From assembly GCA_050701635.1 (NCBI GenBank), contig JBOGDF010000136.1:1-13367 (forward strand): 13,367 nt of DNA, written 5' to 3'. This DNA comes from WHSM01 sp050701635 (GTDB lineage Bacteria > Actinomycetota > Actinomycetes > Mycobacteriales > Micromonosporaceae). Shown in pieces: positions 11,815 through 13,367 of the stretch. Within the stretch, counting starts at the first letter, position 1, and each line of letters begins with the position of its first letter. A model generated the notes under the pieces. The model was not told where the DNA came from and ran no database searches. It was given only the letters and a program-made list of their open reading frames with translations. A program made the translations under genes and the position numbers.

Positions 11815-13248
11815 TCACACGCCGTCGACGGTGAATCGCACTCTGCGTTGTGTGGGATCCGCCTCGATCAGCTTCGCCTGGATCCGCTCGCCGGCCTTCA
11901 AACCGTCACCGTCGCAGCGCGCCTGCACCGGCGGGTCCTCCAGCGTGATCGTGGTGCGCGGGCCCTCGCCGTTGCGGCCCTGGTCCACGTCGAGCACCGC
12001 CGCCGCGAAGGTCTCGCCCACCCGGTCGGCGAGCAGCACCGCCTCTGTCAGCTCCACCGCGGCGCGCTCCGCCTCGTTGGCCCGCTGGTCGGTCTGCTTC
12101 ATCACCCCGGGCAGCCTGCCGATCGCCTGGCGCAGCTCGTCGGACACCGGCTGACCAGCGGTGACGGCCAGGCAGACCTCGGTGGCGTACCGGTCGGCGA
12201 GCCGGCGCAGCGGGGCGGTGACGTGAGCGTACGGCGCTCCCACACCGGCGTGGCCGGGATCGGCCGGCGGCTGGCCCTCGATCGGGGTGTAGCCGGAGCC
12301 GCGGAGCAGCTCCGCGATCACGTCCAGTGCGGCGGCGCCCCGCGGGGTCGCCGGGTCCACGCTGGCGATCGCCTCGGCGACGGACCCGCCGTCGGGCCAT
12401 TCGGCGCCCAGGGCGCGGGCGGCTGCCCGTACCCGCGCAAGGTCTTGTTCTTGGGGTTTGGGGAGGGTACGCAGCAGCCCGACCCCGGCGTCGAGCATGA
12501 TCGTCGCCGCCGCCATGCCGGTGAGCAGCGAGATCTGTGCGTTGTAATCCTCCACTGTGTACGGTGCCCGCAGCTCCAGCCGCCAGCCGTCGCCATCCCG
12601 GGTGATCTCCTGCTCGGGCAGCGGCAGGGAGACCGCGTCCCGGGCCCGCTGCCAGGCGATCCGCCGCTCCCCCACCTCGGGCAGCAGCGCCAGCGGCGCC
12701 GGCAGCTTCCCCGCGTCGTGGTCGGCCTGCACCCCTTCGTACGAGAGCTTGGCGCGGCTGCGCACCGCCACCCGTTCCACCGTGACGCCGGCCTGCTCAC
12801 CCTCGGCGTCCACGTCGATGGTCCACAGCACCGCCGGCCGCACCTGGTCGGGCAGCAGGCTCGCACCGCCCTCGCTGAGCACCAGCGGATGCAGCGCCAC
12901 CCGGGCGTCCGGGAAGTAGATGGTCTGGCCGCGTTCCCAGCTTTCCCGGTCGAGCGCCGAGCCCTGCGGCACGAACGACAGCACGTCGGCGATCGCGTAG
13001 TGCACCCGGTAGCCATCGCCCTGCTTGACGATGCACACCGCCTGGTCGAGGTCGAGCGAGTCGGGCGGGTCGATGGTGACCAACTCGATCTCCGTACGGT
13101 CCGGCAGCGCGCCCGCCAGCTCGGCGCTGCGGCCGGCCGCCTGCTCCGCCTCCCGCAACGCCTCGGGCGGGAAGTCGTCAGGCAGCTTCAGCTCGCGACG
13201 CAGCGCACCGAAGTCGATCTGGGGAGCACGTACCCGTAGATTCGCCAC
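11815..13248 (-). CDS. RNB-domain 3'-5' exoribonuclease (RNase II/R family)
   Basis: 477 residues. The RNB catalytic signature TIDPPDSLDLDQA supplies Asp60, Asp66 and Asp68, matching E. coli RNase II Asp201, Asp207 and Asp209; the fourth acidic position (Asp210) is Gln69. HYAIADV (83-89), YFPDARVALHP (111-121) and HVTAPLRRLADRYATEV (342-358, carrying the Arg used in RNase II catalysis) complete the RNB domain. A short C-terminal beta-rich region (about 405-477) may be a degenerate S1/OB domain; the N-terminal cold-shock domains of RNase II are missing. The protein should degrade single-stranded RNA processively. The GTG at 13248 must be the start or close to it, because an in-frame TAA lies four codons upstream. 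It leads the npdG and TroA-like pair. The DLDQ form is, as I recall, usual for actinobacterial members. Confidence 0.93.
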   Translation of the reverse strand: MANLRVRAPQIDFGALRRELKLPDDFPPEALREAEQAAGRSAELAGALPDRTEIELVTIDPPDSLDLDQAVCIVKQGDGYRVHYAIADVLSFVPQGSALDRESWERGQTIYFPDARVALHPLVLSEGGASLLPDQVRPAVLWTIDVDAEGEQAGVTVERVAVRSRAKLSYEGVQADHDAGKLPAPLALLPEVGERRIAWQRARDAVSLPLPEQEITRDGDGWRLELRAPYTVEDYNAQISLLTGMAAATIMLDAGVGLLRTLPKPQEQDLARVRAAARALGAEWPDGGSVAEAIASVDPATPRGAAALDVIAELLRGSGYTPIEGQPPADPGHAGVGAPYAHVTAPLRRLADRYATEVCLAVTAGQPVSDELRQAIGRLPGVMKQTDQRANEAERAAVELTEAVLLADRVGETFAAAVLDVDQGRNGEGPRTTITLEDPPVQARCDGDGLKAGERIQAKLIEADPTQRRVRFTVDGV

Positions 13249-13257
13249 GCACTCTTC

Positions 13258-13367
13258 TTACCAGCCCATCCCGGGCATCGCGGGTGTGGCGCGGCGCGCC
13301 GGCGGTACGGCCGAGCGGCGTTCGCGGCGCCCGGCCGGCGCGGGCGAGCGGGGGCGCGGCTGATCGG
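13258..13367 (-). other. Possible C-terminal fragment of an upstream gene, or non-coding
   Basis: On the minus strand the frame is open from the right edge to a TAA at 13258-13260, nine bases before the RNB start. The 36 codons are Arg-, Ala- and Pro-rich, end in AMPGMGW, and have mostly G/C third positions. That would fit the tail of an upstream co-transcribed gene. Sequence this G/C-rich is open in several frames by chance, and I recognise no family, so the call is weak. Confidence 0.25.

Overview
This 13.4 kb window is chromosomal DNA from a high-G+C actinomycete, most likely of the Micromonosporaceae or a close relative. The evidence is strong G/C third-position bias, frequent GTG starts, a MDRQQEF-type GlnA2, an F420:NADP reductase, an actinobacterial RNB exonuclease and a glutamine-dependent NAD synthetase. 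It reads as ordinary housekeeping and accessory chromosome. I see no phage, plasmid, IS, CRISPR or defence module, and no tRNA or rRNA.

Layout. (1) Bases 1-3355 hold a run of five minus-strand genes. In transcription order they are a D-amino-acid oxidase-type flavoprotein, a cysteine-free HesB/IscA-fold protein, a WYL-domain regulator, a VOC (glyoxalase-fold) protein and a class I glutamine amidotransferase cut by the left edge. (2) A divergent intergenic region at 3356-3514 carries a long nested inverted repeat. It leads into a plus-strand secreted protein of unknown function, whose last codons and stop seed a tandem array of about seven 16-bp units. (3) Minus-strand glnA2 follows, with a GlnR-like motif upstream, and then a secreted subtilisin-family protease with a leader hairpin and a strong terminator. 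(4) Plus-strand nadE, panB and a small MmcQ/YjbR-family gene follow. Two GlnR-like motifs lie in the nadE-panB gap, and panB and the small gene overlap by one base. (5) A convergent junction at about 10345-10366 holds a palindromic terminator. (6) The minus-strand trio RNB ribonuclease, F420H2:NADP oxidoreductase and cytosolic TroA/BtuF-like protein has gaps of 10 nt and -1 nt, so it is probably an operon.

Themes. Nitrogen and amine metabolism recurs: a D-amino-acid oxidase, a GlnA2 that lacks the adenylylation tyrosine, an amidotransferase, the amidotransferase-coupled NadE, and GlnR-like half-site pairs before glnA2 and panB. Cofactor metabolism is also prominent (NAD, pantothenate/CoA, F420 and possibly a corrinoid or metal ligand).

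I do not see a convincing new multi-gene system. The points most worth a second look are the stop-codon-bearing 16-bp array, the 51-nt nested inverted repeat between divergent genes, the GlnR-like pairs before panB, the cysteine-less HesB protein, the signal-less binding-protein homologue coupled to the F420 reductase, and a systematic preference for GTA CGN at Val-Arg codon pairs.
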